Below are positions 1-10,701 of a stretch of 64,000 nt of DNA, one piece after another. A program made the translations under genes and the position numbers. This DNA comes from Cryptomeria japonica (taxonomy: Eukaryota > Streptophyta > Pinopsida > Cupressales > Cupressaceae), in contig NC_081412.1 of assembly GCF_030272615.1 (NCBI RefSeq), positions 339,995,870 through 340,059,869 on the forward strand, given 5' to 3'. The notes under the pieces are model-generated. The model had not been told where the DNA came from. It saw only the letters and a list, made by a program, of their open reading frames with translations, and made no database searches. Numbering within the stretch: the first letter of the stretch is position 1; each line of letters opens with the position of its first letter.

Positions 1-1006
1 GTTTGGAATTTTCTATGATATTCTCCCTCTCAATCTCAGTTATGTGATCTTCTTCTTCTTTAGTAATGTTATCATCCTCAGGTTCTTTGAGTGTAGTGTT
101 TTCTTCAAACTTTACATCTCTACTTATCTCAACAGATTTTTTCCCTGGAATGTAAATGCGATATCCTTTAGTATTTTCACTATAGCCAATGAAGATACCT
201 CTTTTTCCGGATGGTTCTAGTTTTGTCCTCTTTTCTTTAGGAACATGTATATATACGGGACAGCCAAATATCCTTAAATGACTTAAGTCTGGTTTGTTCC
301 CTGTAAAAGCTTCTTCAGGAGTTATGTTTTCTAGAACTGAGTGCGGACATCTGTTTTGAATTTAGACTGTTGTATTTGAAGCTTCTGCCCAGAATGAAGT
401 GTGTAAGTTTTGGTCATGCATCATGGCTTTTGCTACTTCAATTATGGTTTTGTTCTTTCTTTCTGCTACTCCATTCTGTTGTGGATTATATGGTACAGTA
501 TACTCCCTCTTAATCCCAACTAAATTACAAAAGTCTTTGAAGTTGTCAGATGTATATTCTCCCCCATTGTCGGATCTTAACACCTTAATTTTCTTCCCTG
601 ACTGGTTTTCTACTAGTGCCTTGAATTCTTTGAACTTAGATAGTACTTCATTTGAGTCTTTGCACTTTAGAAAATATATCCATGTTTTTCGAGAGTAGTC
701 ATCAACAAAGATTATGTAGTATAAGGATCCGGTTAAGGATGGTGTTGACATGGGACCGCATAGGTCTGAGTGAATTAGTTCTAAAATACCTTTTGATTTG
801 TGCTCGCTTGAGGGAAAAGAAACTTTCACATTCTTTCCCAAGGCACATCCTTTGCAAATGCCTGTGTGTTCAGATTTTAGTTGGGGCAGTCCTGAAGTAA
901 TCTTCTTTATGTTGGATACAGCACTATATCTTAGGTGTCCTAATCTTTTGTGCCATAATTCATTATTATTTGAAACTTCAAGATTTAGTGCTTCCTTTTT
1001 GATCAC
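1..1006 (-). pseudogene. copia integrase (GAG-pre-integrase zinc finger plus catalytic core), broken
   Basis: Integrase inserts the cDNA into the host genome. The frame opens near 1006 and shows the His-His-Cys-Cys zinc finger (HKRLGH, then CKGC), followed by the catalytic core: Asp in HSDLCGP, Asp in SDNGGEY and Glu in NGVAERKN. A TAA at 362-364 stands where the family normally has a tyrosine codon before IQNRCP. The same frame then continues to position 1 with typical integrase C-terminal text such as GIFIGYSENTKGYRIY. This frame differs from the protease frame, so a frameshift lies near 1005. All three catalytic residues are kept, so the breaks look fairly recent compared with the chromovirus remnant at 2990. 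Confidence 0.92.
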
Positions 1007-1009
1007 TGA

Positions 1010-1457
1010 ATAGTTTGTATAGGCTACAATCTCTTGAACCTATTGTTATGGCATTTTTGATATTTGTATTTTTAGGCCAGAGTAGAACTTTATCTTCATT
1101 GAAGGTAACCCGATATCCTTGATCAGCTAGGCCTGAGATTGAGACTAGATTTCTTTTTATTCCAGGTACAAACAGAACATCCTTTAATTGTAGAGATACT
1201 CCATTTCTTAGTTTGATAGTACAGGTCCCAATTCCTTTCACAGGATATGTGGAGTTATCTCCAATAGTAACCTCTTCACTTGAGTGCCCGTTAAGTGTTT
1301 CAAACTGATTTCTGAATCCAGTTATATGCCTTGATGCTCCACTGTCTACGATCCAAGTGTTTTTATTTGTATTTATTTCGCTTGATAGGGCTAAGAAGAA
1401 AAGTGAGTTTTCTCCTTTGACTTCGGCTAGACTAGCTTGTGTTTTCTTCCTTTCTGG
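1010..1457 (-). pseudogene. copia aspartic protease region of Gag-Pol
   Basis: The retropepsin processes the Gag-Pol polyprotein. The minus-strand frame continues directly from gag after its premature stop and contains the copia active-site motif WIVDSGASRHITG near 1340-1380. It then has the conserved downstream block LKDVLFVPGIKRNLVSI and ends with VLLWPKNT before the pre-integrase. An ATG-initiated open stretch covers only 978-1241, because upstream of it the frame is read through from gag. The catalytic Asp-Ser-Gly is present. The protein could not be made as it stands, because gag stops at 1458 and the integrase is out of frame. Confidence 0.88.
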
Positions 1458-2198
1458 TCAATTCCTGTGAGTGTGCCCATATTTGTCGCATTTGTAACAC
1501 TGAATTTTAGACATATCTCTTTTCTGATGGTTTTTATTTCCTCTCTTCCGTTTGGAGAACTTTTTCTTTTTGTTGAAGGTATTTGTATTAAGTGCTTGGA
1601 TTTCTCCTTCTTTATTTGTCCCTAATCCTCTTGAGATTAGTCGAGATTCCTCTTGAATGCACTCATTCTTAAGTTGTTCAAATTTGGGTAAGGGGGGTGT
1701 TTTGCTAATACATTGAATGTAGGATTCCCATGAAATTGGTAATCCTCTTAGGGCTATGAGAGAGATTTCTTGATCATCTACCTCATTTCCAATAGTTTGT
1801 AATTGGTCTTTTACTTCAGATATCCTTGAAAAGTATGTAGATATTGTATCATCTTTATTCATCTTTATGTTTAAAAGTTGTTGTTTCAAGGTTAACATTC
1901 TGCTCGCATTGTTAACTTCATATGTATTTTTAAGGGTTTTAAATACTTCATATGCTTTAGGTAGTCTGGCTATAGATGGAAGAATATGATCTTTGACTGA
2001 GTCAATAATTATTTTCTTTGCTTTATTATTACGCCTTTTCCAGGTAGATTTCTCTGGTTCATCATTTGGCATGTCTAGATTTTCTTCTATGTAAGACTCT
2101 AATTCTTGTTCTTCAAGAATGGCAATGATTCGTATCTTCCAGGAAACGAAGTTGGAGGCTCCTTCGAGTCTATCTGCCACTCTCATATTACTTGACAT
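1458..2198 (-). pseudogene. copia Gag (UBN2-type capsid), truncated inside the zinc knuckle
   Basis: Gag forms the cytoplasmic virus-like particle. The start ATG at 2198 lies 121 nt downstream of the primer site. It is followed by the typical N-terminus (SNFVSWKIRI) and the UBN2-type helical region with LTLKQQLLNIKM and LIALRGLP. The C-terminus is a basic tract (KKKKFSKRKRGNKN) and a CCHC zinc knuckle beginning CYKCDKYGHTHRN. The final cysteine codon of the knuckle has become TGA (1458-1460), and the same frame runs on into protease. A single base change therefore ended Gag-Pol translation here. Confidence 0.93.
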
Positions 2199-2319
2199 TT
2201 TGAATATTTTCTTAGTCGGATAAATCCTCTACGTATATAGCCTCTGCGTTGATTTGTTATTTACTTCCGATAAATGCTTATGAGTAATATGGCTGTCTAA
2301 TTTATTCTCTTAATATGCT

Positions 2320-2332
2320 GGCTCTGATACCA
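2320..2332 (-). other. copia primer binding site, initiator tRNA-Met
   Basis: On the minus strand the site reads TGGTATCAGAGCC, complementary to the 3' end of plant initiator tRNA-Met. It abuts the LTR with no spacer. Confidence 0.93.
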
Positions 2333-2519
2333 TGTTGTGAAATATGGATCGAAGAATAATGACAGCGATTCTGGAAGACTGATTGCCGTGAGTTATTGAT
2401 CGTCTCCATCATTGAATCCGGTTTAAATACAAGAGGAAAGGTTGCCTACGTAGGGACATGTCCATATGTGGCAGTTGCCACGTATGGACATGTCCCTACG
2501 GAGGCAACCGTTCATAACA
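2333..2519 (-). repeat. 5' LTR of the copia element (187 bp)
   Basis: The right boundary is set by the inverted ends: minus strand TGTTATGA at the start and TCACAACA at the end, directly before the primer site. At 187 bp it is a short copia LTR. It carries a long hairpin at its 5' (U3) end. Confidence 0.88.
2440..2509. repeat. 34-bp inverted repeat (hairpin) in the copia LTR
   Basis: Arms 2440-2473 and 2476-2509 are 34 nt each, separated by only 2 nt (2474-2475), and differ at two positions. The arms begin GGTTGCC and share GTAGGGACATGTCC. The hairpin fills more than a third of the LTR. Confidence 0.95.
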
Positions 2520-2989
2520 ATTAGTTTGTTTATGTTTAATTTCCAAACTGTATGCTCTGTTAATATATCACTCTCGAGATAATAACCGATTTACCATTAG
2601 TTAGATTCATGAAGGCTATATCTTAACACTAATAGTCTCATTTGTGAAGGCAATAGTCAGTCATTGAAAAACTCTTATTCATTTCTTGGTATTTTGAAAT
2701 GAATATGTTGGCATGCAAGATATGTATCGGTCATTAAGTTGATAAGCATAGGCTTTAATTTTGTGATGGAATTCAATTCTAAAAACCAATAATAACACTT
2801 GTATATCTATTATTTAAGCTTCTTAATCTTTCTTTTTATTTTAATTTGTCTTTCCCATTAAGTACTTTCGGGTTAAAAGTAAATTTCAAAAATCCAAATT
2901 GATATCCTACAAGGGAGTTGCCCCTCTCAGAGGAAGATCGTTGTTCTTTCACGATCTATCCAACTATTGTAAAAATTCTGTTTACAAAC
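2520..2989. other. AT-rich spacer, no gene seen
   Basis: I see no coding homology between the copia LTR and the first recognisable integrase residues. It may be decayed 5' sequence of the chromovirus remnant that follows. Confidence 0.6.
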
Positions 2990-4076
2990 ACTGTCCCAAA
3001 TCAGAAATGGGAAAGCATATCTGTGGATTTCATCCAAGAGTTGCCAAAGGTTCAAGGTAAGGACTGTTTGTATGTGGTTTTTGATAGGATTACAAAATAT
3101 GCACACTTCCATGCCATATATTCAGAATTTAAGGCTCCACAAGTGGCAGACCTATTTTTTAAGGAAATTTTCAGACTTCATAAGCTTCCAATGAGCATTG
3201 TGAGTGACAGGGACAACAGTTTTTTCAATTTGTTTTTGAAAGAACTCTTCTGTTTAACAATAACTGAATTAACACCGAGTACTGGCTATCATTCGCAAAT
3301 TGATGGACAAACAAAGATCGTGAACAAATGGATAGATGGCTACTCAAGGAGCCATGTCACAGGGCAGCAGTCAGCATGGATCAAGTGGTTGCACTTAGGG
3401 GAGTATTGTTAAAACACAACTCATCATATGTCCATTGGTATTACTCCTTTTAAGGTGCACTACGGTTATGATGCTACTTCATTTATGGATTTATTTTTGA
3501 CTGATAGTAGAGTGCCAAGTGCAAAGGATGTGATACAGCACAATAAAAAGATTTTGGAAGCTCTCAAGCAAAATTTGCAGCTGGCTCAAAATCAGCAAAA
3601 GCCATATTATGATAGGCATCAAACTAAAAGGATTTTTAAGGTTGGTGATATGGTGCTTCTAAGGTTGCAGCACTATAGACAGTCCTCTATCAAAGGGAAT
3701 GGAACTGAGAAACTGAAGCCAGGCTTTTATGGGCCCTACAAGGTGGTAAGAAAGGTTGGTGTAGTAGCTTATGAGCTGGAACCTCTAGCTCACAGAAAAA
3801 TCCACAATATGATTCAAGTTTCATGCCTCAAGAAAGCTCTTGGACAGCAGGTCACACCCTCACATGAACTACCCCCACTTGACTATGAAGGCTAATTAAT
3901 TGTCAAACCTGAAACAGTGTTGGATGTGAGAGCAAAGAGGTTAAGGAACAAGATCATTCCTGAATATTTGGTGAAATGGAAAGGACTTCCCCTTGAAGAT
4001 GCAACATGAGAGGGGATTGAGATTTTTGAACATCCCAACTTGAAATTGCTTGAAGACAAGCAATTAAGATTGGGAG
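2990..4076 (+). pseudogene. Ty3/gypsy chromovirus integrase and chromodomain, decayed 3' end of pol
   Basis: This is the C-terminal end of a chromovirus polyprotein, closely related to the intact copy at 29108-33964. Homology starts at [11 protein letters not shown] (integrase core, first Asp), passes SDRD (second Asp) and DGQTK, where the catalytic Glu of the intact copy is Lys, and continues through the GPY/F-type module (GFYGPYKVV) into a chromodomain (EYLVKWKGLPLEDAT). Three in-frame stops break it: TAA at about 3410, TAA at 3893-3895, and TGA in place of the second chromodomain tryptophan. No reverse transcriptase or gag is left upstream, so it is 5' truncated. Confidence 0.93.
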
Positions 4077-4079
4077 TAC

Positions 4080-5030
4080 TGTGATGATCCCGAATTTCAA
4101 GTAGGTCAGCCCTATTTTTAGTAATTAAAATATTAATAAATAAAATATTGAATATTTTAATATGTCATTTTGGGCCAACCTATGAGATGTTTACTTAATA
4201 AATAAATAAATATTTTTTGTAATAAGTCGGCTCCAAGGCCAACCTGGGATGGTTAACTCTTAACCGACCAATGTTGTTGTATATATATGGGGTGTGGCTG
4301 TTTGGAGGATCATCAAAGAGTTTGCTTGTTCTCTGCATTAAACAAATGCAGGAAGGAATCTCATATGCAGACCTGAGGCTTCCTTCACAGGTAGGATGCA
4401 AACCCTACCATCCCTTCCACTCAGTTTCATAATTCATTACTACCAAACACCTGCCATTGAATTCATTTGCATCTCTAGGTCCGAGCAGCAGACTGGGTGA
4501 AGATTATCTAATTGTGGGATCATCAGATTGCATCCAAGGGAGCAATCTATATTTCCAGACAGTAGCAGATAGAACGGTGCAGCCACGATAGAAGACCTTT
4601 TCTTTGCTTTTGTCTAACAACAGAGCAAAGGAAGCAGATTTAGGTGATAACAGCAATGGAAACATTTCCAGGAGCTGCCTGGAGATTACGCAGAGTCACC
4701 CAGCTGATATAGGTTAGTCTGGAAGCCCTATTGGAATCTTGTAGGTGCACAATTCTCAGATGCTACAGACCACCAGTTTATGATTTGGGAGCAGAGAGAT
4801 CAACAAGGGAAAAACGATAACAAGAAGTAAGTTCCAGGTTCCAACTCAGATCTGTATTGCTAGAGCATTTTGAGAATTCATTTTAAGTCTAGAATCTAAG
4901 AATCAATTCAGTTTATTTGCATTGAATGATAAAGTTCCAGTTTCAAGTCTCATTTTGAGAATGCAGTGTAAGATCTTTTGACATTGACAATAAATTCATT
5001 GGTGCTACTGTGATTCAATAAATTTCTGAG
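4080..5030 (+). repeat. 3' LTR of the chromovirus remnant, right end uncertain
   Basis: It starts TGTGATGATCCC right after the chromodomain tail, just as the intact chromovirus LTR starts TGTAATGACCCC. A TATA-like stretch (GTATATATATGG) lies near 4278. An AATAAA-containing stretch near 5015-5025 suggests the right side, but no matching LTR fixes the end, so 5030 is only approximate. Confidence 0.7.
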
Positions 5031-6606
5031 AACATATATTTGTGTTGTCCGAGTTGTTCATTTCAATTTTAAAACTATAAGATTGAGTTTAAATATTTCA
5101 GCTAATCTTGGCATTCTCTATTTATAGCCTAGAGTCAGCTATTGTTTGATTATCTATCTCATCATGAAAGAAATGTGAACATTAAGAGATAAATTGTAAT
5201 GATTTTGATCATCAGTTGAATTGGCAGTCGTGTGTTGTAATATTAGAATAGACCAGAATTTGTAGTTCTAAAGCTTTGCCCAATTTCCATTTCTAACTTG
5301 TATCATACCAATGTTTGGTGCTACTTTTATTGATATGCTTGGAAAGTGACGAATGGGCAGGTGCAGGAGTTGTACAAATGGAATGTAGTGTTAGACAAGT
5401 GGATATAGGATTCTAATGGTTATGGACCAATTTGTAAACTAAGATAAACCTTCCCCAGTGCCCTGAGTTATCCCAAAAAATAGTTAGGATTTGCACATAA
5501 ATGGCCAAGATATCCCCAAATGGATAGTTTGAATCATTTAAAGGTCTTCCTTCTTACATATGAATCCCTTTAATTGAACGAACACTCCTCGCTCAAATGG
5601 GCCTCTTTTTGTTCTGCATAACTTCCTTCATTCCTTGTGCCTCCATTCTTTGTCTCCCAAACTCATACTTAGATGTGGATGAAATTTCCTTTCCAATTAA
5701 TCTTCTGAGAGCACCTGCCAACTAGAGAATGCTGAGGACTGGGAAAAAATGATTTTTATAAGGCTTGAACTCCAAATTTATAAGTTCAAATAACAACAGT
5801 ACAATTACTTCTCGCTTTCTCCCTATTTGTTCGTACTCATTTTCTTCCTGCCACTAGCACTCCTCACAGTTCCTCTTCAACTTAAGAGAATGGCAAGCCA
5901 TATAGGTAGGAGTACGGAAACCATCCATTCCTCATTGGATTGTGGAGCTATCCATTTGAGGAATCAGTGTATCCCGGGACTTTCTGATATCAAAGTTTAT
6001 CGCAGAAAAGTTCTAGACTAAGCTGTCTACTCATCATCCCCGTTATTCACTTTTCTCACTTCAACTTTTCTTACCATCAGTTCCAAATATTTAATATTTC
6101 AAAGATATTTTTTCCAAATTTTCCTTCTTTACAACATGAGGTACATGAGCATCGAAATCACAATGGGCACAACTGAGACAAATGATTCACACAGATGGCA
6201 AGCAGTATATGATATCACAATGCAAGAAATGTAGCTACTAAACTCATCCATGAATAAGCACAGAAACCATTGAACAAAAACCATTGCAATATGAAATTAT
6301 CACATAACATAGAAAACATAAAATAAAGATATAAAAAATTCCATTATGAACAACACGTTGTACAATGGAACCAGGCCTGACCATGATGTAGATTGATGAA
6401 AATCCATACATCATCCAATATCTCCATCTCATAAATATTAATCTTTGTGAGGAAATGTGACAGGAGAAAACTCCATAACCCTCAATATCAGCAAAAAGTT
6501 AACATATAAACTAAATAAATCATTGTTTAATATATCATAACAATATTATCTTTTAATGACTATACATTCAAAGTTTGCTCTCTACAGAAATATTTGGGAA
6601 GCTTAC
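5031..6606. other. no gene recognised; likely DPH6 intron sequence
   Basis: It contains short ORFs only, none with recognisable homology. It lies downstream of a DPH6 exon with a good donor site, so it is presumably intronic. I looked for the next DPH6 block (the EGGE-containing part) on the minus strand and did not find it. Confidence 0.5.
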
Positions 6607-6832
6607 CATTTCTTGCAGAAGTAAGCCTTGTTCCTGCTTCCAGAGAAACGCTAGAGAGACTAGCCCCAACCTGGAACAAACATTCTCTACCCTTGATCTT
6701 TGATAGTTGGAAGCTATTGCACCTGATGAAACCCCTCCAATATCAGGAATTTGTCTTTTGACTTCACTCAACAAAATCAGTAAGTCTTCAACTTCATCCC
6801 CTTCGGTTCCAATATACTTAAGCTCTTTATAC
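6607..6832 (-). CDS. DPH6: diphthine-ammonia ligase (DPH6), internal exon of 226 bp
   Basis: DPH6 catalyses the last, ATP-dependent amidation step of diphthamide synthesis on elongation factor 2 in the cytosol. The exon is open throughout and encodes the conserved block YKELKYIGTEGDEVEDL, then LLSEVKRQIPDIGGVSSGAI, SNYQRSRVENVCSRLGL and AFLWKQEQGLLLQEM, a very close match to plant DPH6 of the ATP_bind_4 / adenine alpha hydrolase-like family. The acceptor is TTTTAG before 6832 and the donor is GTAAGC after 6607. The preceding exon ends with two bases of an Arg codon that this exon completes, giving GTPRYKEL across the junction. The SGGKDS ATP-binding motif and the EGGE motif belong to exons outside what I can see. 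Plant DPH6 usually also has RidA-like C-terminal domains, not seen here. Confidence 0.94.
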
Positions 6833-8121
6833 CTAAAAGGAAATATTAAATAAGAAAGACTCGGTAACATGTTAAAAAGCATACAATAAAGTTTTGAGGA
6901 AATTATGGATATAGGCATTACTGACATCTGTAGAGCCCAATTTTATGAATTTTTGAGAAAAATTGAAAAAAACTTTTCTAAGAACCTGAAAGTGTGTCTA
7001 ACTTTCTACAGACAAGCAGCAATAACTTTATTTGCATAAGAAATACATTTAAAATTCTAAGTGGTTTCCCTGTCTTATGTGGCAGTTCTGTGCTCTCATA
7101 TGTGGCATGGACAGTTGCAAAGGATACCCCTTCCATTTCTTGGCCTTTAGGATTCTTGTTTTGAGACTTTACCTGTAGTAATTGCATATTACAACCTCAG
7201 GGGTTATTGTAAAGCGGTTTTATGAGTTAATTCTTCTTGATTAGTGCATAAGAAGTTGAGTGCCATACAGAAGTATGCGTCTGAGAAAAGTTACAGAATC
7301 TTGCACTTGAAGGCTTCTAGAAAGTAGCAAGATTGTAATTTGCATCAGAGAAAGGGCAAAAGAAGGCAAGACCTTAGCCCTTAAGGAGTTTTTCACCGCA
7401 TTGAGTTTTGTAGGATAATCTATCATGTTAAACTCTATCTTTGTTTTGTTTGAGTTCTTGTTTTGATTCCACACATATGCATACAGCTATCAACATCTGT
7501 TTCACCACTTAAACAACTTATTTCTAGAGCACAAATGGATCGTTTTCATAAGAAAACAGCAAGTAAATGAACCAGAATGTTGATGGGAAAGATAAACTTT
7601 TAGACACTGAATTAGTTATGAAATATCTATACTTATTATAACTCAACTTATAACCCTTACAATTACCAGAATAATACTATACATATTATGTGCAGTGATA
7701 ATAAATATTGTTTTAAGCATAAACAACTCAGGGAATTAATAATCCAATAAGCTTACAGGCTTCATTACACTGTGAACTATGTTTTATTCTTGCTGAATTT
7801 GAGTATGGTAAGGTGAGGATTTCTAATAGCACCACAAGTACCGAGACTGGCAAAAAAACCTTCTTCTTAAAAGTAACTTGGTCATTTCAAGTTTTATATG
7901 ATAATATAAATATTTATTTCACCCAATGTAAAAGGAAAAGTGAGTTCATGTTTGACAATCTTTTCTTTCAGTAAGATTTTAAAAATCAATAAAGTGCTGA
8001 TATTGCATTATACAATAGCAATCTCAGAAAGCCAACAATAAAAAAGTAGAAAAATTGAAGAATAATTGTAGCCCGGAATGACCTGTTCCTGGGATGTTTT
8101 TGTTTCATAATACTATCTTAC
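6833..8121 (-). other. DPH6 intron (1,289 bp)
   Basis: It is bounded by GTAAGATAG at 8121 and TTTTAG at 6833 on the minus strand. Two minus-strand ORFs inside (6978-7187, 7241-7474) have no recognisable homology. No mobile element end was identified. Confidence 0.88.
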
Positions 8122-8201
8122 CTTGGTGTGCCTCGTATCCGTCTCCTAAACAATGGCAAACCCATACATTGTGGATAAGTATCAATGATCTGGTGCCCAA
8201 C
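8122..8201 (-). CDS. DPH6: diphthine-ammonia ligase (DPH6), internal exon of 80 bp
   Basis: This exon is too short for ORF calling but encodes VGHQIIDTYPQCMGLPLF followed by RRRIRGTPR, the segment that directly precedes the 6607-6832 exon in plant DPH6 proteins. The acceptor is AAATTCAG before 8201 and the donor is CAAG/GTAAGA at 8122. It starts in phase 0 and leaves two bases (AG), which combine with the G of the next exon. The gene therefore runs right to left; its 5' exons, with the SGGKDS motif, should lie to the right. I could not find them up to 64000, so they may lie beyond the transposon block or have escaped me. Confidence 0.92.
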
Positions 8202-8830
8202 CTGAATTTGAGGTCATGTACCAAATCAGTAGATATGTAACCTGCCTATGTGATCTTGTATAAATTTCTAAAAACATTTTAACTCCAAATTTGATTTTAC
8301 ATTGCAAAATATCATTCATCTAAACCAAGAGCCATTTCTTCAACAATTATGATCTATTTCATTGTAATAATGTCAAGTTAGTTTACAGATTCAATAAAAA
8401 AATTATCTGCTACTTTTATTATGATTCATCACATATTACATACAATAACCAGATGATACATTTATGCCAATCATGAGCTTTCACCTTCCATCTGAGTGAA
8501 GATACATTAAACCTGATTTATTTCTATGTTTCAACCAAAACAAAGTGATCAGCAGTATTTGAGGAATTCAAAAGAGCTGGATGAGTAGAACTGGAAATTA
8601 GGTGAGAATTGATTCTGATATGACTAATAGAACCAAAGGGGATGAGATTCAAATCAAATTGCACCTTCTTTTCCACTCAGTAAAATATAACTGATCCCAT
8701 CCCTTCAAGTGTTTATGAAACTCAAATACGATAGGAATAAATTTTGAGAAACTCCTAAACTTATTGCAACAAGTATTTGATATGGACATGAAAATTTCAG
8801 AAGCACAGTAATCAAATGCCATGATGTTTT
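8202..8830. other. no gene seen; presumed DPH6 intron
   Basis: AT-rich sequence between the DPH6 exon and the solo LTR. No ORF or repeat of note. Confidence 0.5.
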
Positions 8831-9704
8831 TGTGATGTTCCCTTTCCGGATCTGCTCCATGTTGAAAATAACTTTCAGAGATATAATATCTTGCCTTAAT
8901 TTCTTTCTAAGAATCTTAACATTTACTAAGAATGTTCTGAGTCAAATCTCTTCACTCACTGAGAATGTCTCTAATCAAGGCTCAATGTTCACTAAGAAAG
9001 TCCTTGATTCAATCTGATCATTCACTAAGAATGATCTGGAGTCAATCCGTAATCGCTGGTGCTTGTAAACAGTGTTGATCAAATAAAATCTTCAGCTGTA
9101 ATGCCAGGGATGAACTCTGATCTAGACCAGTTATCTTGCTGATCAATAGACATTAACTATCTCCCGTCTATCTCCCTTATAACGTTTCTCTGCTGGTTAG
9201 AAGAATCTGATCTGCTCACGTGCCTCCTGAACACTGTCTCTTCCTTTGTTTGGAACAAAGGCTTAAGAACGAGTTCTTTGAATGGTGAAGGTGTCAAATA
9301 CTTTCCTTCCTTCGATCTTCTGGAAATGACGCAAATATATATGTATTTATAAGTCGGCTGGGAAAGAATGTTGCCTCTGACTCGCTGCTTTGGGATTTGT
9401 TAATTCTGATTCCCACGAATATATGAATACTATCCTCCCCTCCTGTTTGCTCGATCCTCAAGCTATATACTGTTTCCCTTCTATTTAAGGGCTACACCCT
9501 TACAAGACATATCCGTCTCTTAATGATAGATTGCAACCTTTCGATTTGATCTCTAACAACATTTACATTATTAAGTATATCATTATATTTTGTTTAATGA
9601 AATATATTATATTATTAAATATGTTAATGATTGGTCACCATATACATCGTTCACTATTATGATTAATATGTTTACTATTTGCAATTTAATTGAGGGCCAT
9701 CACA
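8831..9704. mobile_element. solo LTR (874 bp) with 5-bp target-site duplication GTTTT
   Basis: The ends are TGTGATG and CATCACA, a perfect 7-bp inverted repeat. The flanks are GTTTT at 8826-8830 and GTTTT at 9705-9709. No coding sequence, primer site or second LTR is attached, so the element was reduced to one LTR, normally by recombination between its two LTRs. The orientation is not certain: a TATAAATA-like box on the minus strand near 9340-9350 and the long AT-rich stretch behind the right end slightly favour minus. Confidence 0.92.
8920..9051. repeat. four tandem 33-bp repeats inside the solo LTR
   Basis: The core ACTAAGAATG (with single-base variants) begins at 8925, 8958, 8991 and 9024, an exact 33-bp period. 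Each unit continues with a diverged TC..GA.TCAAT tail. Such repeated cores in an LTR often mark enhancer-like protein binding sites; here that is inference. Confidence 0.93.
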
Positions 9705-10701
9705 GTTTTTGACTAGGAGCTGGTGGAAACTGTGGTAGATAATTTTCACAGAATAACAAGGACCATATGAGAACAGAATCCAAAAAGGCATGGAATGGCA
9801 CTTTGAACTTTACCACAAAATCTGTAAGCTTAGGGGGCTATTTGGATGTTACATAGAAATACAAGTGGTATAATGTTCAAAAATACAGTATTTGAAGAAT
9901 AAATTGCATGACACTAGGTTAGCCAAGAACCCCTGTCAAAATGGGACTGGTCCAAGCGTGATTCTGATCCAGCTTGAATCTGGATGGGGCGCAACTCAAA
10001 ACTGCCCATTCAGCTCAGGTATGTCTAAGATGTACCCAGGCTGAGTGGCCAGCCAGAGATCATTTCCTCAATAAACCTAGTGAGGATCCATGGAATTTTT
10101 TTAACATAGATTTTAACACAAAATAAAACAAAATCTATCTAACCCTAAAAAGTACATTTTAAGAAGAACATGAAGCTTGGTTAAAAGTGGTGATTATGAA
10201 AAATGTCATGTGCCATAAAAAAATAAAACTGTTTTCAATTGCACCAAATGGAAAAGTAACATTTTTTCACCTAAGCTTTTTTGAATGAAAATCCAAGTAA
10301 TTGAACATTTATACTTTTCATTGGTTTGCCAAGTCAATCCTAACTCTAAGTAACGCTACTATGATATAAAACCATTTTGATTTATCTTTAATATTTATGA
10401 TTTGAGAAGTGACATTGCATCATCAGTTATCAACTATATTCTCAATTTTGTATGTTTTGTGCAAATTAAGGTTATCTATGTGTGTGTGTGTGTGTGCGCG
10501 CGCAGTGGTGTGTGTGTTGGCATTACATGTATACACCTATATGTACATGTATACTACATACATACAGGTGTGTGTGTGTATACTTGCTTATATATTAAAT
10601 TTTAAATATGATATTAAAATTGTATGTAAGAACCCAGCCATACCAAAATGGACAAAAATAAGCAAACAGCCATACCCAAATACAAACTCACAACATAGAA
10701 T
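9705..10701. other. no gene seen; possible remnant of a GC-richer repeat at 9940-10070
   Basis: The sequence is mostly AT-rich. The stretch 9940-10070 (containing CTGCCCATTCAGC and GATGTACCCAGGCTGAG) resembles, in inverted orientation, the stretch at about 47270-47405, which suggests a shared repeat family. Confidence 0.4.
10479..10504. repeat. TG/CG dinucleotide microsatellite
   Basis: A run of TG units passes into CG units. Shorter TG runs follow at about 10508-10520 and 10568-10580. Confidence 0.95.

Larger units (their letters stand above)
1..2519 (-). mobile_element. Ty1/copia LTR retrotransposon, 5' part, cut by the window edge
   Basis: The order on the minus strand is LTR (2519-2333), primer binding site (2332-2320), gag, protease and integrase, then the left window edge. 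Integrase directly after protease is the copia order. Reverse transcriptase, RNase H and the 3' LTR would lie to the left of position 1. The element is dead: one stop truncates gag, a frameshift separates protease from integrase, and a stop interrupts integrase. The possible target-site duplication on the right is 2520-2524 (ATTAG); its partner is outside the window. Confidence 0.93.

Noticed and set aside
5827-6021. Plus-strand ORF of 64 codons
   Set aside because: Checked on both strands against DPH6 and retroelement proteins by eye; no convincing match.
6978-7474. Two minus-strand ORFs between the DPH6 exons
   Set aside because: No similarity to DPH6 or any family I recognise; they lie in an intron with good splice borders on both sides.
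8920-9051. Regular 33-bp repeats with spacer-like sequence, CRISPR-like at first sight
   Set aside because: Units are contiguous diverged tandem repeats inside a plant LTR; no cas genes and a eukaryotic context.
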